From Megamonas sp. UBA1799 (GTDB lineage: Bacteria; Bacillota; Negativicutes; Selenomonadales; Selenomonadaceae), in NCBI GenBank assembly GCA_002319815.1, contig DCFR01000004.1:1-21614 (forward strand): a stretch of 21,614 bases of DNA, written 5' to 3'. Of this stretch, positions 1 through 7,696 are shown piece after piece (positions within the stretch are counted from its first letter, which is position 1; each line of letters starts with the position of its first letter). Position numbers and translations under genes: made by a program. A model generated the notes under the pieces. It ran no database searches. It had not been told where the DNA came from and worked only from the letters and a program-made list of their open reading frames with translations.

Positions 1-38
1 AAAAACAGGTGCAATACCACAAAAATGATATTGCACCT
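1..38 (-). terminator. Rho-independent terminator of the EEP/169-aa cassette
   Basis: A perfect 10-bp inverted repeat, AGGTGCAATA at 7-16 and TATTGCACCT at 29-38, has a 12-nt loop. On the minus strand it is followed by GTTTTT, so it fits an intrinsic terminator for the gene ending at 124. The right arm is also part of a repeat found again at 1566-1585. Confidence 0.8.
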
Positions 39-40
39 AA
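21..40. repeat. Direct repeat copy A flanking the EEP cassette
   Basis: The 20 bases here match those at 1566-1585 at 18 positions (aaaaatNNtattgcacctaa), with 12 identical bases in a row at 29-40. One copy lies just beyond the 3' end of the two-gene cassette and the other just upstream of its promoter. It may be an insertion-site duplication or attachment-site relic. Reuse of a terminator arm is the alternative, since this copy is part of the hairpin at 7-38. Confidence 0.5.
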
Positions 41-123
41 CGACCATCTGCCTGTATTCACTTAATGGAACAGCCTTGATTATCTGGTATCATCAAACTA
101 TAAAATAGCCATTTTTATTGTTT

Positions 124-633
124 TTATTTTGAAAACTCACTCGTAGAACCACCTTCCTCCATAATTCGTTGTATAATTGCCTTCAATTTTACGCTTCTAA
201 ATATCTTGGCTAAAATTTCTTTTAACTGTTCATCAGATTCTATTGAAATATCTTTGCCTAATGCCAGTTCATCTGCTATCGCTTCATCTGGCATTAACTT
301 TATAGGATATATATCGCTATAGGACAAAATAAAAACTCTAAACCTATAAGTTGCGCTGTATATCTCAAATTTATAATTTTCCTTTTTCAAAAAGCTATGT
401 GCATCAACTTTACCTTGTAGTTCGCCTTCCAATTTTTCTCTTGGATTATTAATCTGCTCCATAATATTGCCAACTTCCACCAATGCATTCTGGGGATAAG
501 AAACTTTAGAAAATGTCGCTTGAACCATTTGCTGCGTTTTCTTTCCTAAATTTTCCACTTGAGCGTTTATAATTTGGATTGAATCATTGGTATTTACTTG
601 TTCTTGTAAGAAATCGGGCCATAAATCTGTCAT
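124..633 (-). CDS. Hypothetical 169-aa protein paired with an EEP-fold enzyme
   Basis: I do not recognise this family. The product has no signal peptide or membrane segment and should be cytoplasmic. Residues 1-60 look helical and polar (Gln/Asn-rich). The middle (about 80-110) has alternating hydrophobic and aromatic residues consistent with beta strands, and the last 40 residues are again helical and charged. The start ATG lies 1 nt after the stop codon of the EEP gene, and its Shine-Dalgarno (GGAGGA) lies inside or at the end of that gene, so the two are probably translationally coupled and work together. An intrinsic terminator closes the unit. Base composition is clearly more AT-rich than in the housekeeping genes further right, which suggests transfer. 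Roles as a partner, inhibitor or immunity protein of the EEP enzyme are guesses. Confidence 0.75.
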   Translation of the reverse strand: MTDLWPDFLQEQVNTNDSIQIINAQVENLGKKTQQMVQATFSKVSYPQNALVEVGNIMEQINNPREKLEGELQGKVDAHSFLKKENYKFEIYSATYRFRVFILSYSDIYPIKLMPDEAIADELALGKDISIESDEQLKEILAKIFRSVKLKAIIQRIMEEGGSTSEFSK

Positions 634-634
634 T

Positions 635-1426
635 TTAAAATTCCTCCGTTAGTTTGAAAAATAAAGGTAAGTGATCACTAATTTCGCCGTTAGGTGTAAC
701 TTTATGAGACAAGTTTTCACTTTGAATTTTTTTACAGTAGGTCACGCTATCGATACGATCTATAAGAGATTTTCGAACAATAACTTGATCATAGCAAAAC
801 CAGTATAAGGAATTAATCCCCTGGCTGTAATAAAACGATCCATAATTTCTTGTACCTTCTGAAATATAATTTATCATTGGATTGTAAAACCTTTTATACT
901 GCTGTCCTGCAAAAGTCACATTTTCCTTTCGCCGAATAAGGTCTTTATAAAGCACGGCATTAAATGAATCTTTTCCAACTAACTCCGAATCAAATGGACT
1001 AGCATTAAAATCACCTGTTATTATTGTATTCACACATTGAAGCGTTGTTTCTGCTTCCTCAATGTCGCCTACTAATACTCGAATAACTGCCTTTCGTTCA
1101 GCTGGGCCAGCAGACGGATTAGCTGGTAAATGAACAGCGACAATTATATATGTACTTTCTCTTGTTTTGCATGAGTATATAACATATCTTGTAGCCTCAC
1201 GAAAAACTGAGATTAAAATTTTCTTTTTGGCTATCAATGCTATTTTTGTGCATCCGCCCTTGCCCTTTTCTAACGCATAGGAGGGCTCAAGATCTTTCAC
1301 TGTTTCATTTAAATCTGTTCCTTGAAATTCAGCAACAATGCCAATATCAACAGCTTTCTCTTTGATGAGGGCGGCAAACCTCTTGCAATTATTGTTTTTT
1401 GCTAAATTCCAAAAAAGTAAATTCAC
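635..1426 (-). CDS. Endonuclease/exonuclease/phosphatase (EEP) superfamily protein
   Basis: This is a DNase I/exonuclease III-like hydrolase, a metal-dependent phosphodiesterase fold whose members cut nucleic acids, phosphoinositides or similar phosphoesters. The expected motifs are present in order: WN at 6-7, E33 in a VAEF stretch, VHLP around H99, GDFNAS with D139 and N141, D213 in YDQVIV, and the C-terminal SDHLP with D251 and H252. The active site therefore looks intact. No signal peptide is seen. The frame can be opened at a TTG (1432), but the Shine-Dalgarno AAGAGGGGG then sits against the start. The GTG at 1426 has 7-nt spacing and gives 263 aa, so I prefer it. It is followed after 1 nt by the 169-aa gene. 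The substrate cannot be told from sequence; DNA or RNA is plausible. Confidence 0.85.
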   Translation of the reverse strand: MNLLFWNLAKNNNCKRFAALIKEKAVDIGIVAEFQGTDLNETVKDLEPSYALEKGKGGCTKIALIAKKKILISVFREATRYVIYSCKTRESTYIIVAVHLPANPSAGPAERKAVIRVLVGDIEEAETTLQCVNTIITGDFNASPFDSELVGKDSFNAVLYKDLIRRKENVTFAGQQYKRFYNPMINYISEGTRNYGSFYYSQGINSLYWFCYDQVIVRKSLIDRIDSVTYCKKIQSENLSHKVTPNGEISDHLPLFFKLTEEF

Positions 1427-1447
1427 TGCCAATCCCCCTCTTGGCTA

Positions 1448-1476
1448 ATTATAATACAAAATCTTTGGGTCTACAA
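1448..1476 (-). promoter_or_regulatory. Predicted sigma-A promoter of the EEP cassette
   Basis: On the minus strand a perfect -10 TATAAT (1448-1453) lies 17 bp from a weak -35 TTGTAG (1471-1476). The predicted transcription start, near 1441, falls at the Shine-Dalgarno, so the leader would be only about 15 nt. Confidence 0.55.
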
Positions 1477-1938
1477 TTTTAAAAACAGCTTTAAATTGAC
1501 TTAATCTTCGATAAATAACCTTTAAAAATCTGCGTCGTGCTATGACGTAATTTTATACTTTGTCAAAAAATTTTATTGCACCTAAAATTTCTATGTCATC
1601 ACTTCGCAGCTGTTTTGATGTTTTATAGTAGCCCTGGCTTTCAGTATGTCAGTTATCCTTATAGGAATTTATTATTACAACTACATACGCCAAAGTATAT
1701 AGTGACACGGTAATCCCTATGATAACGTCATTACTAAAAATTTACCTGTTTGAAGCGTGATTTGGCTGAATGCCTCCAAACGTCGTTGAAAAACGCTTCT
1801 CATCCGGCTGCATAAGATTTATTCAAGCCTAACATTTATTCATTATTCTCTCTCCTATTTCGTATCCATATAAAGCGAAAAGGTGGCAATTTGAGCAGAG
1901 CCTGCTAACTTCGAGAAAGTTTCCACTGAGTACTAAAT
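1477..1938. other. Gene-free AT-rich interval
   Basis: No convincing gene is seen in this stretch of about 460 bp between the EEP cassette promoter and the GNAT gene. It holds repeat copy B, a 7-bp inverted repeat (GAAGCGT at 1752-1758 and ACGCTTC at 1793-1799), and an unsupported 23-codon frame at 1742-1813. A consensus TTGACA lies on the minus strand near 1565 without a good -10. It may be decayed sequence at the junction of an inserted cassette. Confidence 0.5.
1566..1585. repeat. Direct repeat copy B flanking the EEP cassette
   Basis: This is the partner of the repeat at 21-40, with 18 of 20 bases identical and the block tattgcacctaa exact. It lies about 90 bp upstream of the cassette promoter, at the edge of the gene-free AT-rich stretch. 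Unlike copy A it has no inverted partner nearby. Confidence 0.5.
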
Positions 1939-2343
1939 TTATTTTATCTGCTGCCTTTTCATTCCGCAGGACCTCGGTGATACGTACTGAAACCCGAATT
2001 GTTCATAGAGTTTATCCGCCGGTTTCTTGGCAATCAGACAAACGTAAGCGTATTCATCAGTATGCTGCGTCAAATAAGTATCAATTTCATGCATAATGAT
2101 TTTACCGTACCCCATGTGCTGAAACTCCGGATCGACCATGATGTCAGAGATAATATACGTTATACCGCCATCGCCAACAATACGGCCAAATCCGATCATT
2201 GTGGCTTCCTCCCATAACGAAACAATAAACAGCGAGTTTTTAAACGCAGTTTCTGCTTTTTCTGCATCTTTAATGCCCATATGTGTTTTTAGGCGTAATG
2301 CAAGATAATCCGCGGCTAGCGGAATCGTGTGCCGTATATCCAT
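1939..2343 (-). CDS. GNAT family N-acetyltransferase
   Basis: A 134-aa single-domain GNAT acyltransferase would transfer an acetyl group from acetyl-CoA to an amine; the acceptor is unknown. Motif A is clear around residues 70-85: a hydrophobic strand with VDPEFQHMGYG, fitting the family's Q-x-x-G-x-G/A pyrophosphate-binding loop. The C-terminal pattern (LYEQFGFQYVS) is the usual motif B. The length is normal for small GNATs. The ATG has a good Shine-Dalgarno (AAGGAG, 7-nt spacing). The gene stands alone between two non-coding stretches, with a predicted promoter upstream. Nothing in the context fixes its substrate. Confidence 0.9.
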   Translation of the reverse strand: MDIRHTIPLAADYLALRLKTHMGIKDAEKAETAFKNSLFIVSLWEEATMIGFGRIVGDGGITYIISDIMVDPEFQHMGYGKIIMHEIDTYLTQHTDEYAYVCLIAKKPADKLYEQFGFQYVSPRSCGMKRQQIK

Positions 2344-2404
2344 GTTTCAGCTCCTTAATAGATAATTTTCCCATATGCATCGATACATTAAGCAATGATC
2401 AAGC

Positions 2405-2426
2405 ATTATAAATCAACCCAATTCTA
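2405..2426 (-). promoter_or_regulatory. Predicted promoter of the GNAT gene
   Basis: A perfect -10 TATAAT lies at 2405-2410 on the minus strand, about 60 nt upstream of the start codon. The -35 is weak (TTGTGT-like, about 16 bp away, ending near 2432). The rest of the 2344-2520 interval shows nothing else convincing. Confidence 0.4.
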
Positions 2427-2520
2427 ACACAAATGGTACTTCTCGTAAACGGGGCGTTTTTCTCGCACCTGAGTAACGTGGGGAGCTTCAACTACTAAAA
2501 CGCTTCATGAACTCACCCAT

Positions 2521-2551
2521 AAAAAAAGCAGTACCGTTTGATCGGTACTGC
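2521..2551 (-). terminator. Intrinsic terminator of the asparaginase gene
   Basis: GCAGTACCG (2528-2536) and CGGTACTGC (2543-2551) form a perfect 9-bp stem with a 6-nt loop. On the minus strand seven T residues follow directly. It lies 8 nt beyond the ansB stop. Confidence 0.92.
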
Positions 2552-2558
2552 CAAAAGA

Positions 2559-3647
2559 TTAATACTCTTCAAATATACGTTGAATCTCAGCCGGATCCTT
2601 TGTCTTTGTCAATGCCAACATCAGTAAAATCCGCGCTTTCTGAGGATTATGCATCATCGCTGCCACGAACCCCGCTTCTTTGAATTGCTTGGTTTCAGTG
2701 ACCAGACCGGAGCCGGTTCTAGATGCAGTAACCACCACCACACCTTTTTTTTGGGCATTTTTAAGACTTTGCATCGTCGCTGCCGGCATATTCGCATGTC
2801 CAACACCCGCATTGATGATGCCTTGGGCTCCAGCGGAAACTGCGGCGTCAATTAAAATCCCATCCGACCCAAGCGTCGTATAATTAACATCAACACGCGG
2901 CAAAGTCGTTAAATTGGACACATCAAATTCTGTCTGCGATGTATGCTTTTTCAATGGCACAGAAACAAAAAACGGCTTTGAATTTTGCATATAACCAAGA
3001 TAGCCTGTATCCGGACATTTAAAGGTAGCAACATTGGTTGTATTGGTTTTTGTCACACCAAACGCGCTGCTGATCTGATCATTCATACATACCATAACGC
3101 CTTTGTCTTTAGCTTCCGGGCTTGCCGCCAAAGCAACTGCATTGGCCAAATTCAGGGGGCCGTCAGCGCTTAAGCCTGTAGCGGGACGCATAGACGCAAC
3201 CAGCACAACCGGCTTATCACTTTTCACGACCAAATTCAAAAAATATGCCGTTTCTTCCAGCGTATCCGTTCCATGGGTGACCACAATGCCATCAATATCC
3301 GAAGAAGCTAACAATTCATTGATACGCTTCGCTAACGTCAGCCAATTAGAAATGCTAAGTTTGGAGCTGCCAACATTGAAAACTTGTTCGCCGGTGATAT
3401 TTGCAAATTTTTCAATTTCCGGCACCGCATCAATCATCGCTTGAATCTCCAGATGCTTCATTCCAGCCGCTGTCCCGTAATCCGTAAGGGACAAACTATT
3501 GGCTCCACGGCTGGCTATCGTCCCGCCGGTCGCTAAAATCGCAACATTAGGTTTAGTAGACGCAGCCTGTACAGATTGAGGTAATACAATCACCGTAAAC
3601 AGAAGAAACATCATATTCAAAGTTAACATGATCATTATTTTTTTCAT
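2559..3647 (-). CDS. ansB: Type II L-asparaginase, exported
   Basis: It hydrolyses L-asparagine to aspartate and ammonia, probably outside the cytoplasmic membrane. Residues 1-28 form a signal peptide (MKK, a long hydrophobic core, VQA before the likely cleavage). The first catalytic motif ATGGTIA has nucleophile Thr43. Tyr57 matches the flexible-loop Tyr, and THGTDTLEET supplies Thr127 and Asp128. VTKTNTT supplies Lys200. The C-terminal NPQKAR and KTKDP segments are typical of E. coli AnsB. An in-frame ATG lies 33 nt upstream, but the ATG at 3647 has the better Shine-Dalgarno (GAGAGGG, 6-nt spacing) and gives a normal signal peptide; the product is 362 aa. The gene follows capA after 85 nt, has a possible promoter of its own, and ends in a strong terminator. 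Released aspartate would be a natural substrate for the DcuC-family carrier encoded nearby. Confidence 0.95.
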   Translation of the reverse strand: MKKIMIMLTLNMMFLLFTVIVLPQSVQAASTKPNVAILATGGTIASRGANSLSLTDYGTAAGMKHLEIQAMIDAVPEIEKFANITGEQVFNVGSSKLSISNWLTLAKRINELLASSDIDGIVVTHGTDTLEETAYFLNLVVKSDKPVVLVASMRPATGLSADGPLNLANAVALAASPEAKDKGVMVCMNDQISSAFGVTKTNTTNVATFKCPDTGYLGYMQNSKPFFVSVPLKKHTSQTEFDVSNLTTLPRVDVNYTTLGSDGILIDAAVSAGAQGIINAGVGHANMPAATMQSLKNAQKKGVVVVTASRTGSGLVTETKQFKEAGFVAAMMHNPQKARILLMLALTKTKDPAEIQRIFEEY

Positions 3648-3686
3648 ACAAAGCCCTCTCTTGCCGCAGTTTATTTTCAATACGAT

Positions 3687-3715
3687 TTTATACTTAAAGT
3701 AACATCAGTAACCAA
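3687..3715 (-). promoter_or_regulatory. Possible promoter of ansB
   Basis: A -10 TATAAA (3687-3692) lies 17 bp from a -35 TTGGTT (3710-3715) on the minus strand, in the 85-nt gap between capA and ansB. No terminator is seen after capA, so ansB may also be reached by readthrough from dcuC. Confidence 0.4.
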
Positions 3716-3732
3716 AAACAACCTCATCTTGC

Positions 3733-5025
3733 TTAATGCAGGTCAATAGATCCCCGTCCATTTTCTATCTGAATATTTGTATGATATTCCGCCGAAAGCG
3801 ACTGCAAATCCTGTAAGATTTTCTCACCATGCGCCGGTCCCGCTATCATCGGACGCCCTTTACGAGAACGCTGTTTCTCAAAACCAAGACTCAGGGGAAC
3901 AATGTCTACTTTATCGATTCTTCCTGCGGTTACATTAAAGGAAACCATAACCGACTCAAAAACCTTTTGATTGGCGGCCAAACCAGTGGTGCCGTTGTGA
4001 CTGCGGGCATCAAAGCCATCAGACGGAGTATTCAGGCTGCCCAGTCCATAAATATCATAAAAATCAGCAGGCTGACGCTCTACAGAATCATTTTGAATGA
4101 TAAAATCGCCTAAGCTATAAAAAATTGGCTGGTTTTTATAAATTTCAATTCCGCGAAGTATATGCGGCCCATGCCCCAAATAGGCATCTACGCCGCGATC
4201 AATGCAAAAATGCGCAAAATCCCGGGCAAAATCTGCCGAAGCATTTTTCTTGCTTCCCTTAAACTCATGAACATGGTGACTCAGCAAGACAACATCCGCC
4301 TGACGTTTGGCTTCTTGAATTGCCTTTAAAATGCGCGCCGCATCTCTTTCATTATAAGTTGTAACCGTTCCGGCATCCCCCGGTTCAAAGCGAATGTTGC
4401 CGATCGCAAAACCAGCCTCGGGTTTTGCAAACCCTTCTTTTTCTAACTGCATCCTGCGCGCATTGACATCGGTTTTAGCAATAATTTTTTTCAGTTGTGC
4501 AATGTCTTCTTCCGGCAGATAATGAATGGTCTGAAAACGCAGCATATTGATGCCCGGCCGCCCCAATGTATCAGGACGTTGCTCCCCAGCCATATGCCAG
4601 TCCTTGCCGGTCGAGCAAACGCTGATTAATGCTGCCCGTCCTTCTGGTACATCCAGATATTGCGGTTGACAGGCCTCGGCCAGATTGTGTCCCGCCCCGG
4701 CATGAATACACTCTGCTTCATCCAAATGCCGTAAAGTCGTCAAAAGCCCGTCCTGCCCCCAGTCCAATGCATGGTTTGTAGCGCAGGCATACATATTAAA
4801 GCCCAGCCAGTTTAAATCCTTGATGACCGGCGGACGTGCTGCAACCCAGGTTCCGCCACTCACAGCCGAAGGAGAAACCTCAAAATCATGAACCTGAAGC
4901 TCAAAATTGGTAAATCGGACATCCTTATCTTCCATATATTGTTTTAAGGTTAAACAAGCTTTATCATTACGCGGTAAACGCTGGGTCAACAAAGAATCTC
5001 CTGTAGCTACAATTGAAATAGACAT
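3733..5025 (-). CDS. CapA family protein (poly-gamma-glutamate synthesis/metallophosphatase-like)
   Basis: This 430-aa member of the CapA/PgsA family has a calcineurin-like metallophosphoesterase fold. Visible family marks are VATGDSLL at 6-13 with Asp10, FTNFE at 38-42, CATNHALDWG with Asn84 and His85, LSHHVHEF with His250 and His251, GHGPH with His285 and His288, and YSLGDFI at 303-309. These are the usual metal-ligand positions. Many CapA proteins are membrane-anchored partners in polyglutamate export, but this one has no signal peptide or membrane segment and no capB/capC neighbours. A cytoplasmic hydrolase acting with the adjacent M20 peptidase is therefore more likely than capsule synthesis. 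The ATG is preceded by GGGGG at 8-nt spacing. It lies 66 nt downstream of the peptidase gene in the same apparent operon. Confidence 0.85.
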   Translation of the reverse strand: MSISIVATGDSLLTQRLPRNDKACLTLKQYMEDKDVRFTNFELQVHDFEVSPSAVSGGTWVAARPPVIKDLNWLGFNMYACATNHALDWGQDGLLTTLRHLDEAECIHAGAGHNLAEACQPQYLDVPEGRAALISVCSTGKDWHMAGEQRPDTLGRPGINMLRFQTIHYLPEEDIAQLKKIIAKTDVNARRMQLEKEGFAKPEAGFAIGNIRFEPGDAGTVTTYNERDAARILKAIQEAKRQADVVLLSHHVHEFKGSKKNASADFARDFAHFCIDRGVDAYLGHGPHILRGIEIYKNQPIFYSLGDFIIQNDSVERQPADFYDIYGLGSLNTPSDGFDARSHNGTTGLAANQKVFESVMVSFNVTAGRIDKVDIVPLSLGFEKQRSRKGRPMIAGPAHGEKILQDLQSLSAEYHTNIQIENGRGSIDLH

Positions 5026-5091
5026 CTCATTTTCCCCCTATTCTTAATAAGCAGATCAAACTTTTCAACGCATGGAAGCGGACAATCCGGC

Positions 5092-6228
5092 CTATTGAGC
5101 ACTTTTCTTTCCTTCTTCATAAACTTCGGTGATCAGCGCCTTGACCAAATTGCCAGCCATAATTAAATCAGCAACCACCAGCTGTTCTTCCGGCGTATGA
5201 TTGTTTGAATAGCCGACGCTCAAACCAACGGCTGGTATTCCATGAAAGTTGAAATGATTACCGTCCATACCGCCGCCGCCGGCGCCGCAGCATGGCTGAA
5301 TACCTAAACTTTGCAAAGCCTTGGTAGCGGTCTGAACCACTGGTTCCTGTTCCGTCAGAGAAAAAGTATGATACAGCAGCTGAACCTGAACATCAATTTC
5401 TGTCTGATATTCCTGCGCCGTATCCGCAAATATTTTTTTCATTTCTTGAAGGTAAGCATCCAGTTCCGCCGGTTTTGTACTGCGCACTTCTCCCAAAATC
5501 TCTACAGCATCACAGACCACATTGGTACTGCTGCCTCCGTGAAAAGAACCAAAATTGGAAGTTGTATACGGCGTGATACGCCCCTCTCGCAAGCGGCTAA
5601 TGGCAGCTGCCGCCACCCGAATCGCGCTCAACCCTTTTTCCGGCTCATTTCCCGCATGCGCACTGCAGCCTTTCACCCGAACCTGAACTTTACATTTGGT
5701 TGGCGCCTGCAAAATGACGCGGCCGATGCGCCCCGGAGCATCGAACACATAGGCGCGGCGCGCCTTCAGACAGGAAAAATCCAAACAGCGCGACCCAGCT
5801 ACGCCAACTTCTTCACAAACAGAAAAAACCACTTCAATATCACCATGCGGAGAGTTTTCGGCCATAATCTGCCGCAAGCCGTCCAAAATAGCACTAACTC
5901 CCGCTATATCATCAGCCGCTAAGATTGAACTTCCATCACTACGTAAAATCTCACCATCTTCTGTCAGCACCGGATGAATACAGCCGGGATTATGAACCCG
6001 ATCCATATGAGCCGACAGTAAAATAGCGGAGATATCATGCTCGCCCGGCAAGCGAGCAATGATATTACCTGCCTTCCCCTGCAATTTTTCCCCGGCTTGA
6101 TCTTCAAAAACCGACAAGCCCATGCCAACCAATTTATATTTCAAAACATCAGCAATTTTTCGTTCCTCTCGTGATTGAACCGGAATTTTAACCAACTCTT
6201 CAAATTCTTTTACAATAGTTGTCCGCAT
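5092..6228 (-). CDS. M20 family metallopeptidase, PepT-like
   Basis: This di-zinc aminoacyl-peptide hydrolase belongs to the M20 family and is closest in pattern to the peptidase T-like branch. Metal and catalytic residues are all visible: His74 and Asp76 in SAHMD, bridging Asp106 in AADD, Glu139 and Glu140 in CEEVG, Asp163 in FDAPG, and His344 in NNHTPEE. The dimerisation (lid) domain sits between about 180 and 290, with HAGNEPEKG at its start. The GGGGMDGNHFN stretch near 320-330 also fits the family. The 378-aa length is normal. There is no signal peptide, so it acts in the cytoplasm. It lies 56 nt after dcuC and before the CapA-like gene, which suggests that imported or internally made peptides or acylated amino acids are its substrates. 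The exact substrate is unknown. Confidence 0.92.
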   Translation of the reverse strand: MRTTIVKEFEELVKIPVQSREERKIADVLKYKLVGMGLSVFEDQAGEKLQGKAGNIIARLPGEHDISAILLSAHMDRVHNPGCIHPVLTEDGEILRSDGSSILAADDIAGVSAILDGLRQIMAENSPHGDIEVVFSVCEEVGVAGSRCLDFSCLKARRAYVFDAPGRIGRVILQAPTKCKVQVRVKGCSAHAGNEPEKGLSAIRVAAAAISRLREGRITPYTTSNFGSFHGGSSTNVVCDAVEILGEVRSTKPAELDAYLQEMKKIFADTAQEYQTEIDVQVQLLYHTFSLTEQEPVVQTATKALQSLGIQPCCGAGGGGMDGNHFNFHGIPAVGLSVGYSNNHTPEEQLVVADLIMAGNLVKALITEVYEEGKKSAQ

Positions 6229-6284
6229 TTTACGCTCTTTTCCTTCCCTGATTGTCTACGTTATATTGAATTACATAAATTTCA

Positions 6285-7553
6285 TCAGTATACCAATAAA
6301 AGGCCAATGGCAACAATCATCGCAGCCAACATGGCCAGACTATTATATTTCATAATATCTAAAGGATTGACCTTGGCTATGCCCGCGCAAATAATGACGC
6401 AACCAGCCACTGGAGAAAGAGACCGTCCAATCCCTCCGGACAAAACCGCTATCGCTCCCATATTCATGACATGCATCCCAAATTGCTCCGCATGTATGCT
6501 AACAGCTTTATTGAAGGCGATTGCCGCCGCCTCTCCGGACCCGCAAATAATAGCCATAATAAAAGGTCCGGCAATCGCCGCCAATTTTGCAATGGCTGGC
6601 GAAGTAGTCATAAAATCGATTAAAAGTTTTATCAGCCCCAGAGCTTTTAATCCGGCAACAAAAACATTTGCCGTGATAATTAATCCAAAAATATTGCCAA
6701 AAGAATCTCCCATGCCCTTAAAGAAATCTTTGGTCACTTGTTCCGGATTGGCCCGCCGCACTAACAAAATCACGAAAGCGCCAATAATCATGGCATGTGA
6801 TACCGGCATTTTAAACATAGGGAAAATTCCGGTACTGCCAAGACAAAGCAGCAGCAACGGCAGTAAAGGAAGAATCGCGTACATATAATTGACTTGAAAA
6901 GAGTCCTCTGCTATATCCGATGTTGATTTCTCTATTAGCAAGGCCGCATTTTTCTTTTTCATTCGCCATGCCATAAGCATCAGCACCAACGAACTCGCTA
7001 ACACGGACGCCAGCAAAGGAACGGCCACCATTGAGACAAACTCCATCGAAGACTTTCCTGCCAGTTCCGCCACCATGGTGGGATGCACATGTCCCGGATT
7101 CAAATTACCGCCATACAAGCCCGCCAAAACAGCGGCTGCTGCAATTGGCGCCGAGACCCCAGCCGAAATAAGTAACGGAATCAAAATAACTCCGACGGCG
7201 GCCGAAGTGCCGGCCGCACTGGGAATGGCAATATTGACAATGGTTGTTGCAAAAGCTACGCCGACCACTAAAAACGGCCCCATACGGCGCAGCACCTTTA
7301 CAAAAACCGCAATTAAATGCTTATCGCAGCCAGTAGCCTTAACAACCGTAGCAAACCCCATACTGGTAATAATAACCTCAAACAACGTATTTTGTTTCAT
7401 TGACTTAGAAAATTCTGCCAAAGCTCCTGCTGGATCGCCGGCGATAGCCGCCAGCAAAAGCCCGGCGCCAAATAAAACCATGCGCGGCTCATAGCGTTTT
7501 GCAAGGAGATACAGCATCCCACAGATAACCAAAAAACCCAGTACCAATTGCAT
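6285..7553 (-). CDS. dcuC: DcuC family C4-dicarboxylate carrier
   Basis: This integral membrane carrier has about 10-12 hydrophobic segments along its 422 aa. The glycine/alanine-rich helices and conserved stretches NPGHVHPTMVAEL and CGSGEAAAIAFN, plus GGIGRSLSPVAG near the C terminus, are characteristic of anaerobic dicarboxylate carriers of the DcuC group within the ion-transporter superfamily. Family members exchange or take up fumarate, succinate, malate or aspartate. The frame opens 48 nt further upstream, but the ATG at 7553 follows AAGGGA at 8-nt spacing and puts the first membrane helix at the N terminus, so I use it. It is the first gene of the apparent unit dcuC, M20 peptidase, capA, and probably ansB, behind a promoter with a palindromic operator-like site. 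The substrate is inferred from the family and the asparaginase link only. Confidence 0.85.
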   Translation of the reverse strand: MQLVLGFLVICGMLYLLAKRYEPRMVLFGAGLLLAAIAGDPAGALAEFSKSMKQNTLFEVIITSMGFATVVKATGCDKHLIAVFVKVLRRMGPFLVVGVAFATTIVNIAIPSAAGTSAAVGVILIPLLISAGVSAPIAAAAVLAGLYGGNLNPGHVHPTMVAELAGKSSMEFVSMVAVPLLASVLASSLVLMLMAWRMKKKNAALLIEKSTSDIAEDSFQVNYMYAILPLLPLLLLCLGSTGIFPMFKMPVSHAMIIGAFVILLVRRANPEQVTKDFFKGMGDSFGNIFGLIITANVFVAGLKALGLIKLLIDFMTTSPAIAKLAAIAGPFIMAIICGSGEAAAIAFNKAVSIHAEQFGMHVMNMGAIAVLSGGIGRSLSPVAGCVIICAGIAKVNPLDIMKYNSLAMLAAMIVAIGLLLVY

Positions 7554-7613
7554 AACATCATTCCCTTCAATCGTTAACATTTTAAGCTTATTTTCGGTCA
7601 CGACCTTAAAATG

Positions 7614-7642
7614 AGTATAGCATGGCCTTGATTATTTGTACA
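7614..7642 (-). promoter_or_regulatory. Predicted promoter of the dcuC operon
   Basis: The minus strand shows -10 TATACT (7614-7619), a 17-bp spacer, and -35 TGTACA (7637-7642). The transcript would have a leader of about 55 nt before the dcuC start. Confidence 0.6.
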
Positions 7643-7654
7643 GAAAAATCTGTA
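7639..7654. promoter_or_regulatory. Palindromic operator candidate at the dcuC promoter
   Basis: TACAGA-AAAA-TCTGTA is a perfect 6-bp inverted repeat with a 4-bp spacer. It overlaps the -35 element, so a bound dimer would block RNA polymerase or, if placed as an activator site, touch it. The likely ligand is the winged-helix regulator encoded just upstream (7684-8991). That link is inference. Confidence 0.5.
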
Positions 7655-7663
7655 TTAATTTAA

Positions 7664-7696
7664 TAAAAAAATAGAACAAGGCATTAATCTTGTCCT
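7664..7696 (-). terminator. Intrinsic terminator overlapping the regulator's stop codon
   Basis: AGGACAAG and CTTGTTCT (plus-strand positions 7689-7696 and 7673-7680) form an 8-bp stem with one G-U pair. The loop contains the TAA stop codon of the regulator gene, and a T-rich run follows on the minus strand. It separates the regulator from dcuC, leaving dcuC on its own promoter. Confidence 0.65.

Noticed and set aside
1..1600. Short repeats at 7-40 and 1574-1585 as the start of a CRISPR array
   Set aside because: Only two well-separated direct copies and one inverted copy, with genes rather than spacers between them.
1742..1813. Minus-strand 23-codon open frame beginning MQPDEKRFS in the gene-free interval
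   Set aside because: No Shine-Dalgarno, no recognisable homology and a length expected by chance.
2441..2470. AAACG-GGG-CGTTTTT near 2451-2463 as a plus-strand terminator
   Set aside because: The stem is only 5 bp with a 3-nt loop and no plus-strand gene ends there.
3733..5025. CapA-family gene as part of a poly-gamma-glutamate capsule operon
   Set aside because: No capB, capC or ligase gene nearby and no membrane anchor; the neighbours are catabolic.
6175..6888. Plus-strand open frame of 237 codons across the dcuC 3' part
   Set aside because: It lies antisense to a clear membrane carrier gene and its composition (Ala, Ile, Pro-rich) mirrors the reverse of hydrophobic codons; no ribosome binding site.
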